In this document: one piece after another, positions 20,459-31,242 of the stretch
Layout: every line of letters starts with the position of its first letter
Numbering within the stretch: position 1 is the stretch's first letter
Source of the DNA: Betaproteobacteria bacterium
Lineage (GTDB): Bacteria > Pseudomonadota > Gammaproteobacteria > Burkholderiales > SG8-41
DNA: 64,000 nucleotides
Direction: 5' to 3'
Assembly (NCBI GenBank): GCA_025356695.1
Contig: JANXSE010000347.1
Coordinates: forward strand, 1 to 64,000
Notes under the pieces: model-generated
The model's input: the letters and a program-made list of their open reading frames with translations, nothing else
What the model was told of the DNA's origin: nothing
Database searches by the model: none
Position numbers and translations under genes: made by a program

Positions 20459-21865
20459 TTACAGCGTACGTGCGTCGACGAAATGCCCGGTCACTGCGGC
20501 AGCCGCAGCCATCACCGGGCTGACCAGATGCGTGCGTCCGCCCGCGCCCTGCCGGCCTTCGAAATTGCGGTTCGAAGTCGAGGCACAGCGTTCGCCCGGC
20601 GACAACTGGTCATCGTTCATGCCCAGACACATTGAACAACCCGGCTCGCGCCACTCAAAGCCCGCCTCGATGAAAATCCTGTCGAGGCCTTCCTGCTCGG
20701 CCTGGCGTTTCACCAATCCGGACCCCGGCACCACCAGCGCGAGCTTGATGTTAATCGCCACCTTGCGGCCGCGCGCAATCGCCGCCGCCGCGCGCAGGTC
20801 TTCAATGCGCGAATTGGTGCACGAACCGATGAACACCTTGTCGGGCCTGATCTCGACGATAGGCGTGTTCGGTTTGAGATCCATGTATTTGAGCGCGCGC
20901 TCGATGCCTTCGCGCTTGACCGGATCGACCTCCTTCGCCGGGTCCGGCACGAAGCCGTTGATCGTCGTCACCATCTGTGGCGAGGTACCCCAGGTCACCT
21001 GCGGCTGGATCGCTGCGGCATCCAGTGTCACGACGCTATCAAACTTCGCGCCGTCGTCGCTTTTCAACGTGCTCCAGTAGACCACCGCGCGGTCCCACGT
21101 CGCACCGGTGGGCGCGAGCGGGCGGCCCTTGACGTAATCAATCGTCGTATCGTCCACCGCCACCATGCCGGCGCGCGCGCCGGCCTCGATCGCCATGTTG
21201 CAGAGGGTCATGCGGCCTTCCATCGACAGCGCGCGGATCGCGCTGCCGGCGAACTCGAGCGAATAACCGGTGCCCCCGGCGGTGCCGATCTTGCCGATGA
21301 TCGCCAGCGCAATGTCCTTGGCGCCGACGCCAGCCCCGACCTTGCCCTCGACCACCACCTGCATCGCCTTGGTCTTCTTCTGCGTCAGGCATTGCGTCGC
21401 CATCACGTGCTCGACTTCGGAAGTACCGATGCCGAAGGCGAGACAACCGAAGGCGCCGTGCGTGCTGGTATGCGAATCACCGCAGACCACGGTCATGCCC
21501 GGCAGCGTCGCACCGTTTTCCGGCCCGATCACGTGCACGATGCCCTGACGCTCGTGACGGAACGGGAAATACGTCAACGAACCCGACTCCTTGATATTGG
21601 CGTCGAGCGTTTCGACCTGCAGGCGCGACACCGGATCCATGATGCCCTTGTCCCAATCCTTGGTCGGCGTGTTGTGGTCCGCCGTCGCCACGATCGAGCT
21701 GATGCGCCAGACTTTGCGCTTGGCGAGCTTCAGCCCTTCGTAGGCCTGTGGGCTCGTCACCTCGTGGACGAGATGACGGTCGATGTAAATCAACGCCGTA
21801 CCATCTGCGTCTTCGTGCACGAGATGGTCCTGCCACAATTTGTCGTAAAGGGTCTGCGCGGCCAT
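20459..21865 (-). CDS. leuC: 3-isopropylmalate dehydratase large subunit
   Basis: The aconitase-family subunit holding the 4Fe-4S cluster. Cluster cysteines are in SCTNSR and CSMCLGMN, and [14 protein letters not shown] and VVADHNTP-like ATADHNTPT are the aconitase signatures. 468 residues. It opens leuC-leuD-leuB; a palindrome precedes the start by about 35 bases. Confidence 0.97.
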   Translation of the reverse strand: MAAQTLYDKLWQDHLVHEDADGTALIYIDRHLVHEVTSPQAYEGLKLAKRKVWRISSIVATADHNTPTKDWDKGIMDPVSRLQVETLDANIKESGSLTYFPFRHERQGIVHVIGPENGATLPGMTVVCGDSHTSTHGAFGCLAFGIGTSEVEHVMATQCLTQKKTKAMQVVVEGKVGAGVGAKDIALAIIGKIGTAGGTGYSLEFAGSAIRALSMEGRMTLCNMAIEAGARAGMVAVDDTTIDYVKGRPLAPTGATWDRAVVYWSTLKSDDGAKFDSVVTLDAAAIQPQVTWGTSPQMVTTINGFVPDPAKEVDPVKREGIERALKYMDLKPNTPIVEIRPDKVFIGSCTNSRIEDLRAAAAIARGRKVAINIKLALVVPGSGLVKRQAEQEGLDRIFIEAGFEWREPGCSMCLGMNDDQLSPGERCASTSNRNFEGRQGAGGRTHLVSPVMAAAAAVTGHFVDARTL

Positions 21866-21900
21866 AGGATGGTCTTTAACTAACGTAAGCCATTGGAAAC

Positions 21901-21915
21901 GTGGGATTATCCCAC
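21901..21915. promoter_or_regulatory. 15-bp palindrome upstream of leuC
   Basis: A perfect inverted repeat GTGGGAT-T-ATCCCAC with 7-base arms, containing GATAAT on the minus strand, which could serve as a -10 element. No matching -35 is visible at 16-18 bases. It is a candidate operator or a short hairpin in the leader of leuCDB. Confidence 0.4.
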
Positions 21916-21938
21916 AGTACGCCAGTGCCGCGCCAGCG

Positions 21939-23096
21939 TCAGGCTGATGCTGCGACTTCGTTTTCGCGCAAATTGCGCCACAAAATCAGCATCCCGGCGA
22001 AGGCGCACAGCGCGGCGCCGCTAAAAGTGATGTTGGGCCCCAGCCGCTCCCACGCGCTGCCGGCATAAATACCGCCGAGCGTGCCGCCGACGCCATAGGC
22101 AAAGCTGGTGTAAATCGCCTGTCCACGCGCCTGATGACGGCCGCTGAAAAAGCGGTTCACATAGCCGAGCGCCGAGGCGTGGAAGGAACCGAAGCTCGCG
22201 GCGTGCAAGGTCTGCGCAAACAACAAAGCGGCGAGGCTGTCGGCGCACCAGCCAATGACGAGAAAACGGATCGTTGCCAGCGCAAAACTGGCGATCAAGA
22301 CGGCACGCAGCGAAAACGCGCGCAACAAATGTGCAAGCCAGAAAAAAATCGCGATTTCGCACACCACACCGAGCGTCCACAACCAGCCGACCGCACTCTT
22401 GGCGTAACCGTGATCGACGAGAAAGATCGAATAGAAAGTGTAATACGGGCCGTGCGCCACCGACATCAGGGCGCAGGCGACGAACAACGCGATGACTGGC
22501 CGCCGCCGCAAGATGCGCGCGATCGACACCGTCTCGCCTGCGTGTTCGACGCGCGGCGCATCCGGCACCACCATCAAAAAAGCCGACGCTGCAATCAACA
22601 CCGCCAGCATGATCCACAGCAATACGCCGACGGCAAAAGCATCAAGCACATAACCGATCAGCGTCACCGCCGTGATAAAACCCAGTGAACCCCACACGCG
22701 CACGCGGCCGTAACGGCCGTGGTGCGTGCCCAGATGCGCCAGCGTGGTCGACTCGAGCAAAGGCAGCGCAGCGCTGAGGCAAAAACTCATCAGCAAAACA
22801 ACAGCGAACACCGCCTCGAAACCGGACACGACAAACAAGGCGCAAAAAATCAGAGTACCGGAGATGCTGCCGATGCGCGCCACGCGCAAGACGCGGCCAT
22901 CGCGATCGGCCAGCCAGCCCCACAGATGCGGTGCAACGATGCGCACCATTTGCGGCAGCGACATGATCATGCCGATACCGGCGGCGGGAACGCCGAGCCC
23001 GCTCAGATAAAGGCTGAAGTACGGCGCGAACGCGCCAAGATAGGCGAAATAGAAGAAGTAGGCGCCGGCGAGCCGCCAGTACGGCAGGTCACGCAT
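21939..23096 (-). CDS. MFS transporter, HcaT/LacY-like (MFS_1_like)
   Basis: A 385-residue protein with about twelve membrane segments. It starts [27 protein letters not shown], read in parts, and contains the MFS motif-A variant [15 protein letters not shown] between helices 2 and 3, as in the 3-phenylpropionate permease (HcaT) group. The substrate cannot be read from sequence. It lies 33 bases after aroC and 73 bases before leuC; the aroC-MFS pairing is common in Betaproteobacteria. Confidence 0.88.
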   Translation of the reverse strand: MRDLPYWRLAGAYFFYFAYLGAFAPYFSLYLSGLGVPAAGIGMIMSLPQMVRIVAPHLWGWLADRDGRVLRVARIGSISGTLIFCALFVVSGFEAVFAVVLLMSFCLSAALPLLESTTLAHLGTHHGRYGRVRVWGSLGFITAVTLIGYVLDAFAVGVLLWIMLAVLIAASAFLMVVPDAPRVEHAGETVSIARILRRRPVIALFVACALMSVAHGPYYTFYSIFLVDHGYAKSAVGWLWTLGVVCEIAIFFWLAHLLRAFSLRAVLIASFALATIRFLVIGWCADSLAALLFAQTLHAASFGSFHASALGYVNRFFSGRHQARGQAIYTSFAYGVGGTLGGIYAGSAWERLGPNITFSGAALCAFAGMLILWRNLRENEVAASA

Positions 23097-23129
23097 CTCA
23101 ACGCGCCGCGCACTGCACGACGCGCATGG

Positions 23130-24293
23130 TCATGCTTCGTCGGGATCGGGGTTTTCGGTCGGTGGCGCGGCGCGCAGGCGCGCCACCACGTCCGCAGGCG
23201 CCTGCGCGGCAATGCGCGGCGTCGCCGTCTGCACATCGGCGTTCTGCGCGCGATGGCGCAAAGCGTGGTCCATCAGCGTCAACGCCAGCATCGCTTCACA
23301 GATCGGCGTCGCGCGGATGCCGACGCAGGGGTCGTGGCGGCCGTGCGTTTCGATTATCGTCGCATTGCCCGTCGTATCAATGGTACGCCGCGCGAGGCGT
23401 ATGCTCGAAGTCGGCTTCACCGCGACATGCACGACCACATCCTGCCCGCTCGAAATGCCGCCCAGCACACCGCCGGCGTTGTTCGAGAGAAAACCCTGCG
23501 GCGACATCTCGTCCGAATGCTCGGTGCCGTGTTGCGACACCGCGGCGAAGCCGGCGCCAATCTCGACGCCCTTCACCGCATTGATGTTCATCATGTTGTA
23601 GGCGATATCGGCGTCGAGACGATCGTAGACCGGCTCGCCCCAGCCGACCGGCACACCGGTCGCAATGGTGGTGATGCGCGCGCCGGCCGAATCGCCGGAC
23701 TTGCGCAGCTTGTCCATGAATTCCTCTAGCTGCTCGACATAGGCATCATCGGCAACGAAGAACGGATTGCTGTTTACACCGTCCCACGACTTGAACGGCA
23801 CCGCGATCGGGCCCAATTGCGACATATAGCCGCGCACGACGATGCCGTATTTTTGTTTCAGCCATTTCTTCGCAATCGCAGCGGCCGCCACGCGTACCGC
23901 TGTCTCGCGCGCCGACGAACGTCCGCCGCCACGGTAATCACGAATGCCATATTTCTGCGCATAGGTGTAGTCGGCGTGGCCCGGACGGAAGCTGTCCTTG
24001 ATCTTCGAATAATCCTTGCTGCGCTGGTCCGTGTTGCGGATCAACAGTGCGATCGGCGTCCCGGTGGTTTTGCCTTCGAACACGCCGGAGAGAATTTCCA
24101 CCTTGTCTTCTTCATGGCGCTGCGTGACATGACGCGAGGTGCCGGGTTTGCGACGGTCGAGATCACCCTGAATATTGGCCTCGCTGATTTCCAGCCCCGG
24201 CGGACAGCCGTCAACCACGCAGCCGATCGCCGGCCCGTGGCTCTCGCCAAACGAGGTAACGCAAAACAGTTTTCCGATGGTATTGCCGGACAT
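23130..24293 (-). CDS. aroC: Chorismate synthase
   Basis: Last step of the shikimate pathway, using reduced FMN. The three family signatures are present: [18 protein letters not shown], the [20 protein letters not shown] [18 protein letters not shown], and [17 protein letters not shown]. 387 residues, slightly long because of an acidic C-terminal tail (ENPDPDEA). It provides precursor for the trp genes in the same window, although they are separated by leu genes. Confidence 0.96.
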   Translation of the reverse strand: MSGNTIGKLFCVTSFGESHGPAIGCVVDGCPPGLEISEANIQGDLDRRKPGTSRHVTQRHEEDKVEILSGVFEGKTTGTPIALLIRNTDQRSKDYSKIKDSFRPGHADYTYAQKYGIRDYRGGGRSSARETAVRVAAAAIAKKWLKQKYGIVVRGYMSQLGPIAVPFKSWDGVNSNPFFVADDAYVEQLEEFMDKLRKSGDSAGARITTIATGVPVGWGEPVYDRLDADIAYNMMNINAVKGVEIGAGFAAVSQHGTEHSDEMSPQGFLSNNAGGVLGGISSGQDVVVHVAVKPTSSIRLARRTIDTTGNATIIETHGRHDPCVGIRATPICEAMLALTLMDHALRHRAQNADVQTATPRIAAQAPADVVARLRAAPPTENPDPDEA

Positions 24294-24375
24294 GATGAGC
24301 CTGTCTTAACCCGCCAATTCGATGCACGAGTTTAGCATAGCGCCCTCACAGCCCCGCCGGCTGCAGCGCAGAACA

Positions 24376-27300
24376 TCAGCCCGATTGCGTTTCAGAGTCG
24401 CCCGGCGGCACCGGCGCCGCATAACCGATGATCAGCAACAACACGCCGACGCCGAGGAAGGAAACGATGCGTTCGACCGTGCCGGAATTGGCGAGATCGA
24501 GCAAAAAGAGTTTGCCGACCACCACCGCCAGCAAAGCTGCGCCGGCCAGCCATAACGGGCGTTGCAAGCGGCGCGTCGCCAGTACCATCACCACCAACGC
24601 CGTCAGCGTCCACACAATCGACAACGCCGATTGCACGACGATCGAATTGAACAGGTCGTCGGGTTCGTAGGGCACGCCGAACCAGTGATGGATGCTGCGC
24701 AACAGGATACAGTTAAGCCAGATAAAACCGAGCGCGGCGAAAAGCACGTTCTGCGCCTTCAACGTCGATTCATCCGGTGTGTCCGCCGCGTGCAGCCAGA
24801 AATTCAAGGCGAGCATCACCACGATCTGCGCCAGATCCACCGGGTTAAACAACGGCAGATAAGGCCATGGCGCGCCGACAGAAGAATTAGCACTCGACAG
24901 CAGCGACCACAGAAGCACATAGGCGGCAATCGGGCCGAGACAACGGTTGCGAAACGCCACAAATTCTTCGCGCCACGGCGCAAACGCCGCACCGCACCGC
25001 GTCAGCAGCAACAAGGCCGCGGCCGGCACCGCGCCCCACATCGCAAACGCCCAGCTCGTGCCCGGCAATTGATACGAACACTGCCACGCCAGTTCCCATG
25101 CGACGAGCCCCGTCGCCAGCCACACCGCCAGCACATATTGCAGGCCCGCGGCAACGCTGATGCCGGCCCTCTGCTGGCGCCGCAGAATATAAAACAGCGC
25201 CGCGATGCCGCCGGCCCACGCCATCCACGCGAGGTCCGCCGCCGGATGCAGATGCCGGTTGATCTGCATGACCAGCGCCAGCGCCAGCGCCGGCGGCAGC
25301 AGCAACTGCGCGTGCCGCAGCGCGGGCCATGCGATCCAGCCACCGACAATTTCAAACAGCAGGCAGGAACCTGTAACAAAGCCAAGTCCGTACGCAATGT
25401 GCAGATCGGGATCATGGTGCCAGTCGATATACGCAAGCCCCGACGCCAGCCAGAAACCCACCCCCCACAACAGCGCCCAGTGGCTGATCGACGACGCGGC
25501 AAGATTGCCGCGTTCGCGCAATTCAAAACGCAGCGCACTGGCGGCGATGCCCAGCGCGCCCATCATTGCGCTCCATTCGAAATGGCGGTGATCGAACAAC
25601 CACAAGGCCTCCCAGGTCGCCAATAACGCCAGCATCAGCCAGCCACCGCGATAACGCGCGCCGTAGAGGCTGGCCAGACCGTCGCGCGCCTGCCAGTGCA
25701 GGCACCAGAAAAACACCGCGAAATTCAACGGCCAAGCCACCGCGCCAAGGCCCGCCAGCGGATGCTGACTGCCGATGCCGAATATGCCGAGCGCAATGAC
25801 AATCAGGTGCGCGCGTGTGATCAAACGCAACCCCGCCCACTCAAGCCAGCCGCCGACGGTTTCGGCCAGCGCAAAAGTCGCACCGGCAAAAATCAGCGCT
25901 GCGGAATGAAAGTCGCCGTGCGGCAGGGCGTCGTGCAGCGCGTGCAGGCCGCCGGCAAACCACCAGCCGAACGCCCACACCAATATCACCGTCGCCGCAT
26001 CATCGCCGCCTTCGATCAGCACCTCGCGGTATTTGTGCATCAACCAGGCGGTCAACGCGCCGGCCGTAGCAATCAGTGCGCAGCCGAGGATGAAGTCATT
26101 CAGCCACGGCTGGCTGCGGTCGTATTCAGCGTAATGCAGCAGGAACAGCCAGGCACCGGCAAACTGCAGAAAAATGCCGAATAGGCGCGCCAGCAAACGT
26201 TGCTGGCGCAAGCCGATCCAGACGATGGCCGCACCTTCGAGTGTCCACAAGGCGAAGGTCGGATAGGCATCGAGTGCAAAAAACACCGCCATCGTCGCCA
26301 GCACCACTGCCAGCGCAACATAGGCCTCGCCAAGCAAACGCAGGCCTTCGCGCCGCAGCACCATCACGGCGAGCAATGCGTAGAGCGCGGCGCCGAGGCC
26401 GGCGCTCCATGCCAAGCCATAGGGCATGTCACGCACCAGCCCCGCCTGCATGAAGGCAACCGACAATGGTGTGCCGAACACCAATGTGCCATCGACCAGC
26501 CCTTTCAACTGCGGCGGCTGGCGCTGCGCGAACAGGATTGGAATCACCAGATACATGGCGAAGAACACCAGCACGAAAGGCTCGACGGTCGCGAACAGCT
26601 CGGGGCGGTAATTTGTCTGTCCCCAGAACACGCCGACGATAAAAGTGAAGACAAAGCCGGTCAGATTGAGATCGCGCCACGCCTTGAACCAGCTGATGGC
26701 CAGAATGAAAGCGTTGAGCAGCGTGTAATACGAGAACAACACGACGTGCTGGCCCGCACCGGTACTGGCGAGTATCGGCGCAAGAAACGCGCCGGTAAGT
26801 CCCACCACCGCCAGCACCTTGGCATCCTGGCGCACGGCAAGCAGCGTTGCCGCAATACCGAGCAGCATGAACAGCGCAAAACCGAAAGTCGGATGGATCA
26901 GCGCAAACACGCGCAGCGCAAAAAACACGTCGAGATACAACACGCCGATCCCGACACCCTGCAATATCAGGCCGTAGAGACGGCGGCGCGATGAAAGCTT
27001 CCAGCCGGCCACCAGCATGGCAATGCCGGCCAACGCGACGCCGGCCAGACGCACCGGCACCGGCAGCACGGCATGGTCGTATGCGTACTTGAGCAAAAAG
27101 CCGACGCCGAAAAATAAAATCACGGCGCCGACCTTGGCGACGATGTTGCCGGCGAACAGGCGCTGCCACAACGACGGCGCCGACGGCGTCAATTCTTCCG
27201 CCGGTCCCGCTTCAGCAGCCGGCGTAGGCACCGCTTCGTCGGCGATTTCCTGAATCTGCGCTGCGGATTTTTCCATGCCGACGCTCCCGACCGCTGTCGG

Positions 27301-27717
27301 AGTTGCGGCAATGTCGAACGCCGCGCCGGCATCGACGATCTCGACTGGTTTGCTGACGGCCTCCGCCTCGCTGAACCGCACAGACGCCTCGTGCGACGCG
27401 GCGATGGACGCCGCCGGCGTTACCTCGACGGCCGGTGCCGTGTCGTCAAGCGGCCGTGGTTCGGCCGCCGCGCCCGGCTGTTCGAGATGACGCAGCCGCC
27501 AGTGAATATCTTCAAGCGATTTGTAGATGTGATCGATCTTGCGCTCAAGTTCGGCAAGGCGCTGCGTGTGAGCACGCCCGTCACCTGATTGCGCAGGATG
27601 CGCAGCGCGATAGGCGGCGCCCGCAATCGCACCGAGTATGGCACCTGCAAACGCGCCGGCGCCGTGACCGATCAGTCCGCCCACCACCATGCCCGCCAGC
27701 AAACCGAGAAACCACAT
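24376..27717 (-). CDS. DUF2339 family giant polytopic membrane protein
   Basis: A 1113-residue protein. The first membrane segment (residues 1-35, glycine-rich) is followed by a short coiled coil (RLAELERKIDHIYKSLEDIH), an acidic Pro/Ala linker to about residue 185, and then some 25-28 hydrophobic segments to the end. The FGVGFLLKYA and FGIGSQHPLAG stretches and overall size match the DUF2339 family of unknown function. The last hydrophobic region ends with a short polar tail. It lies 12 bases after the MFS-acyltransferase gene, so the two may be one transcription unit. A role in envelope or lipid transport is only a guess from this neighbour. Confidence 0.85.
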   Translation of the reverse strand: MWFLGLLAGMVVGGLIGHGAGAFAGAILGAIAGAAYRAAHPAQSGDGRAHTQRLAELERKIDHIYKSLEDIHWRLRHLEQPGAAAEPRPLDDTAPAVEVTPAASIAASHEASVRFSEAEAVSKPVEIVDAGAAFDIAATPTAVGSVGMEKSAAQIQEIADEAVPTPAAEAGPAEELTPSAPSLWQRLFAGNIVAKVGAVILFFGVGFLLKYAYDHAVLPVPVRLAGVALAGIAMLVAGWKLSSRRRLYGLILQGVGIGVLYLDVFFALRVFALIHPTFGFALFMLLGIAATLLAVRQDAKVLAVVGLTGAFLAPILASTGAGQHVVLFSYYTLLNAFILAISWFKAWRDLNLTGFVFTFIVGVFWGQTNYRPELFATVEPFVLVFFAMYLVIPILFAQRQPPQLKGLVDGTLVFGTPLSVAFMQAGLVRDMPYGLAWSAGLGAALYALLAVMVLRREGLRLLGEAYVALAVVLATMAVFFALDAYPTFALWTLEGAAIVWIGLRQQRLLARLFGIFLQFAGAWLFLLHYAEYDRSQPWLNDFILGCALIATAGALTAWLMHKYREVLIEGGDDAATVILVWAFGWWFAGGLHALHDALPHGDFHSAALIFAGATFALAETVGGWLEWAGLRLITRAHLIVIALGIFGIGSQHPLAGLGAVAWPLNFAVFFWCLHWQARDGLASLYGARYRGGWLMLALLATWEALWLFDHRHFEWSAMMGALGIAASALRFELRERGNLAASSISHWALLWGVGFWLASGLAYIDWHHDPDLHIAYGLGFVTGSCLLFEIVGGWIAWPALRHAQLLLPPALALALVMQINRHLHPAADLAWMAWAGGIAALFYILRRQQRAGISVAAGLQYVLAVWLATGLVAWELAWQCSYQLPGTSWAFAMWGAVPAAALLLLTRCGAAFAPWREEFVAFRNRCLGPIAAYVLLWSLLSSANSSVGAPWPYLPLFNPVDLAQIVVMLALNFWLHAADTPDESTLKAQNVLFAALGFIWLNCILLRSIHHWFGVPYEPDDLFNSIVVQSALSIVWTLTALVVMVLATRRLQRPLWLAGAALLAVVVGKLFLLDLANSGTVERIVSFLGVGVLLLIIGYAAPVPPGDSETQSG

Positions 27718-27729
27718 GCAAAAGCCCCC

Positions 27730-29613
27730 TTAACGCCAGTCGCCGCGCAGGTTCTGCACGATCTGTTGCAATGCTTCGGGTGTCGCCTTCTCCGGCGCCA
27801 CCGCATCGCCCGCCACCAGCGCCACTTTACGCAGCGGTCGCAGCAGCGACAACTGCGACATGGCGCGCCCGGCGACGCGGCTGAAAAACCCGCCCCACAA
27901 TCCGCGCAGAGCCAGCGGCACCACCGGCACCGGCCTGCGGTCGAGTATGCGCGTAATACCGGGACGGAACGGATACAGCTCGCCGCTATCGGTAATGCGC
28001 CCCTCCGGAAAAATTCCTACCAGATCGCCGTCGCGCAGAGCGGCGTCGATCTCGTCATAGGCCTTTTCAAGCAGCGCGGGGTCTTCCTTTCTCGGCGCAA
28101 TCGGTATGGTCTTGCCGGTGCGGAAAATAAAACTCAGAACCGGCACGCGGAAGATTTTGTAATCCATGACGAAGCGGATCGGCCGCCGGCAGGCCGCCGC
28201 GATGATCAGCGCATCGACAAAGCTGACGTGATTGCAAACGATGACCGCGGCGCCCTCGTCCGGAATTTTTTCGAGGTCGCTTTTCTCCAGCCGGTAGATC
28301 GTGTGGATCAGCAGCCAGATCAGGAAGCGCATGAGGAATTCGGGCACCAGCGTGTAGATGTACACCGCCACCACGGCGTTCAGCATCGCCACCACCAGAA
28401 AGATCTGCGGGATCGAGAACCCCGCATGCAATAGCCCCACCGCCATCGCCGCCGAAGCCACCATGAACAGCGCGTTGAGAATATTGTTGCCGGCGATGAT
28501 GCGCGACTGGTGGCTGCGCTCCGAACGCGTCTGGATCAAAGCATAGAGCGGCACAATGTAGAAGCCTCCGAAAACGCCGATCAGCACCAGATCGCAAAGG
28601 ATGCGCCAGCTTCCCGCCCGCGCCAGAAATTCACCCGCCCCGACCAGCGCACCACTCGCCGCCGCCGGGCTCGCAAAATAAAGATCAAGCGCAAATACGG
28701 TGAGGCCGATCGAACCGAAAGGCACCAGTCCGATTTCGACCTTGTGCCCGGACAACCGCTCGCACAACAGCGAACCGGTACCGACACCCACCGAAAACAT
28801 CGTCAGCATCAGTGTCGCGACATGCTCGTTGCCGCCCAACACGTCCTTGCAGTAATTCGGAAACTGCGCGAGCAGTGTCGCGCCGTAAAACCAGAACCAT
28901 GAAATACCGAGCACCGACAGGAATACCGTGCGGTTTTGTTTGGTGAATTTAAAATTGGCCCAGGTTTCGGTGAGCGGGTTCCAGTTGATCGTCAAATCAG
29001 GCGCCGCCGGCGGTGCCGCCGGGATCGCGCGACTCGCCAGATAACCGAGACAGGCGATGCCGATCACCGTCGCCGACACCAGCAGCGCAAAGTCTTCCTG
29101 CGTGACCAGCAGGCCACCGAGTATCGTGCCCGCAAGAATGGCGAGAAAAGTACCCATCTCGATCATGCCGTTGCCGCCGACAATTTCATCGGCCTGCAGT
29201 TGCTGCGGCAGGATCGAATACTTGACCGGCCCGAAGATGGTCGAATGCAGACCCATCAGAAACAGCGCCGCAATCAGCAGCGCCAGGTCCTTGTGCATGA
29301 AGCCGACCGCGCCAATCACCATGATGGCGATTTCGAACAGCTTGACGTAGCGAATGATCGCCGATTTCTCGTACTTGTCGGCCAATTGCCCGGCGGTCGC
29401 CGAAAACAGGAAGAACGGCAGAATGAACAAGCCGGCGCAGAGATTGACCAGCATGCCGGAACTGATCGCCGTGATACTCGCCGCGTGAAACGCCAGCATG
29501 ATGACCAGCGCGTTCTTGTAGACGTTGTCGTTGAACGCGCCGAGAAACTGCGTGCAGAAAAACGGCAGGAAGCGCCGTTCGCGCAACAGGCCAAACTGAC
29601 TATGCCCGGACAT
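27730..29613 (-). CDS. MFS transporter fused to PlsC-type 1-acyl-glycerophosphate acyltransferase
   Basis: A 627-residue fusion. Residues 1-about 410 form a twelve-helix MFS domain beginning RERRFLPFFCTQFLGAFNDNVYKNAL (read in parts), the LplT lysophospholipid flippase signature GAFNDN. The C-terminal domain has the acyltransferase motifs NHVSFVDA (HX4D) and FPEGRITDSG. E. coli LplT-Aas imports and re-acylates lyso-phosphatidylethanolamine, but the AMP-ligase part of Aas is missing here, so the acyl donor would be acyl-CoA or acyl-ACP. ATG 29613 was chosen, 30 codons inside the longest frame, because AGGGGGGA precedes it and it starts MSGHSQFGLLRERRF. Confidence 0.88.
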   Translation of the reverse strand: MSGHSQFGLLRERRFLPFFCTQFLGAFNDNVYKNALVIMLAFHAASITAISSGMLVNLCAGLFILPFFLFSATAGQLADKYEKSAIIRYVKLFEIAIMVIGAVGFMHKDLALLIAALFLMGLHSTIFGPVKYSILPQQLQADEIVGGNGMIEMGTFLAILAGTILGGLLVTQEDFALLVSATVIGIACLGYLASRAIPAAPPAAPDLTINWNPLTETWANFKFTKQNRTVFLSVLGISWFWFYGATLLAQFPNYCKDVLGGNEHVATLMLTMFSVGVGTGSLLCERLSGHKVEIGLVPFGSIGLTVFALDLYFASPAAASGALVGAGEFLARAGSWRILCDLVLIGVFGGFYIVPLYALIQTRSERSHQSRIIAGNNILNALFMVASAAMAVGLLHAGFSIPQIFLVVAMLNAVVAVYIYTLVPEFLMRFLIWLLIHTIYRLEKSDLEKIPDEGAAVIVCNHVSFVDALIIAAACRRPIRFVMDYKIFRVPVLSFIFRTGKTIPIAPRKEDPALLEKAYDEIDAALRDGDLVGIFPEGRITDSGELYPFRPGITRILDRRPVPVVPLALRGLWGGFFSRVAGRAMSQLSLLRPLRKVALVAGDAVAPEKATPEALQQIVQNLRGDWR

Positions 29614-29659
29614 CGATCCCCCCTCAGGTCCAGCCGTGCAGTGCTGCTTACAAATTTCT

Positions 29660-31108
29660 CTATCGTTTCGATTCCAGCAACGCCACGCCCCATGCAACGC
29701 CAAAGCCCGTCAGATCAGACGCCACCGCACCGAGCCCGCCCTTGCAACTGCTGGCCGAGAGATCGACATGCATCCACGGGATGTCGCCGGTAAATTTTTT
29801 GAGAAAACGTGCCGCAAGAATATGATCGGCATCGCCGTCGAGCGTGCATTGTTTGACGTCGGCGATCTTGCTATCGAGCGCATCGTCGTAATCGTCGTCA
29901 AGCGGAAACATGCAGATGCGCTCGCCCGCCCTGTGCCCCGCCGCCACCGCCTGCGCAGCGAGCTGATCCGATGTGGCAAACGCGCCGGCATAGCGGTTAC
30001 CAAGCGCGACGTGCATGCTGCCGGTGAGCGTGGCGAAGTCGACCATCAGATCGGGTTTTTTACGTAAGGCCAGCGTCAGCGTATCAGCCAGCACCATGCG
30101 GCCCTCGGCGTCGGTATGCGTGATTTCAATGGTCGTGCCATTCAGCGCGCGCACTACTTCGTTTTGGTGATAAGCGCGCGGGCTGATGTCGTTGCGCGAA
30201 ATCGCCAGCCAGCAGTCGATATTCACTGCAAGTTTTAAACGTGTTGCCGCCAGCAGAATGCCGAGAGCGACCGCCGAACCGTTCATGTCCTCGTGCATGC
30301 CGTACATATAACGCGCCGGTTTCAGATTGTGGCCGCCGGTGTCGTAGCAAATGCCCTTGCCGACCAGCGCGATCGTGCGCTTTGCTTTTGCACCTGAGTA
30401 GCGCAGATGCACGATCGCGGCATCGGTCACCGCACTGCCCTGCGCCACCGCGCAGAAAGCGCCAGCGCCCATTTTGCGCAATTTCGAAAAATCAAATTCC
30501 TCGTGTTTCCATTTATTTTCGCGCGCCAGCACGCGCACGCGGCGGCGATAGACGCCCGGCGTCAGTTCGTTCGGCGGCAGCGCAGTGAGGTCGCGGCACA
30601 ACACATTGCCCTCAGCCTGCGCGCGCATCGCGTCAAACCCGCCGGCGTCACGCGCACCATATAAATGAATGACGCGCAGCGGCTTGCGCGCACCCTTGCT
30701 TTTGCGTTCAGGCAGCGCGATGCCGTTAACCCAGGCGCAATACAGCGCGAGTTCGGCGGCGCGACGGCCCGTCGTGCCGGGCGGCACGACGATGGCCACT
30801 TCAACGGGGTTCTCCGCGAACAGCAAATCGAGCGCGGCGCGCATCGCTGCCAACGCCTGAAACTGCCCATGCTTCGCGTCAGGCGTCGTCCATGCGACGA
30901 GTGTGCCACCGCCGAGATTCGCGCTCAGCGGCTTTTTCACCAATTCCGCCGGCTTGAGGTTGCGCCGCTTGAGCAGGGCGCGCAGCGCGCGCTGCGGTTC
31001 TCCATCGCCGGCGACGGCCTGCGCGTCGGGCACCACCATCAGAATATGGCTGTGCTTGCGGAAGGCGGTGTTGGTCGAACCGGCGTGAATATTCAGTTTG
31101 GCGAGCAT
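29660..31108 (-). CDS. M17 family leucyl aminopeptidase-like protein
   Basis: A 482-residue di-metal aminopeptidase. The catalytic Lys and first metal Asp lie in LVGKGICYDTGGHNLKP, a metal Asp in MHEDMNGSAVALG, and the Asp/Glu plus bicarbonate Arg in HTDAEGRMVLADTL, where His replaces the usual Asn of NTDAEGRL. The N-terminal domain (to about residue 180) is poorly conserved, as in the family. All metal ligands I can identify are retained, so it should be active. It is divergent from thyA and precedes the MFS-acyltransferase gene by 46 bases. Confidence 0.88.
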   Translation of the reverse strand: MLAKLNIHAGSTNTAFRKHSHILMVVPDAQAVAGDGEPQRALRALLKRRNLKPAELVKKPLSANLGGGTLVAWTTPDAKHGQFQALAAMRAALDLLFAENPVEVAIVVPPGTTGRRAAELALYCAWVNGIALPERKSKGARKPLRVIHLYGARDAGGFDAMRAQAEGNVLCRDLTALPPNELTPGVYRRRVRVLARENKWKHEEFDFSKLRKMGAGAFCAVAQGSAVTDAAIVHLRYSGAKAKRTIALVGKGICYDTGGHNLKPARYMYGMHEDMNGSAVALGILLAATRLKLAVNIDCWLAISRNDISPRAYHQNEVVRALNGTTIEITHTDAEGRMVLADTLTLALRKKPDLMVDFATLTGSMHVALGNRYAGAFATSDQLAAQAVAAGHRAGERICMFPLDDDYDDALDSKIADVKQCTLDGDADHILAARFLKKFTGDIPWMHVDLSASSCKGGLGAVASDLTGFGVAWGVALLESKR

Positions 31109-31141
31109 GGTATTCCAGTAAGCAAACGAGCCTCGGCAAAT

Positions 31142-31165
31142 TATAATCGGTCTGCACCTGCAGAC
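31142..31165 (+). promoter_or_regulatory. Candidate thyA promoter with overlapping inverted repeat
   Basis: TATAAT at 31142-31147 with a weak TAAGCA 17 bases upstream (31119-31124), followed at once by the inverted repeat GTCTGC-ACCT-GCAGAC (31150-31165), which would cover the transcription start. The repeat could be an operator for thyA or for the divergent aminopeptidase. Confidence 0.35.
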
Positions 31166-31242
31166 TGCTACGATTGAATCCCGCAGCCTGAATATCGACT
31201 AAAATTCACAGCACCGGCCAAACGATAAATCCGATACCAGAT

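Noticed and set aside
29613..29703. N-terminal extension of the MFS-acyltransferase with Cys and Trp residues
   Set aside because: It overlaps the region just after the aminopeptidase stop and lacks a ribosome site, while the inner ATG has a strong one.
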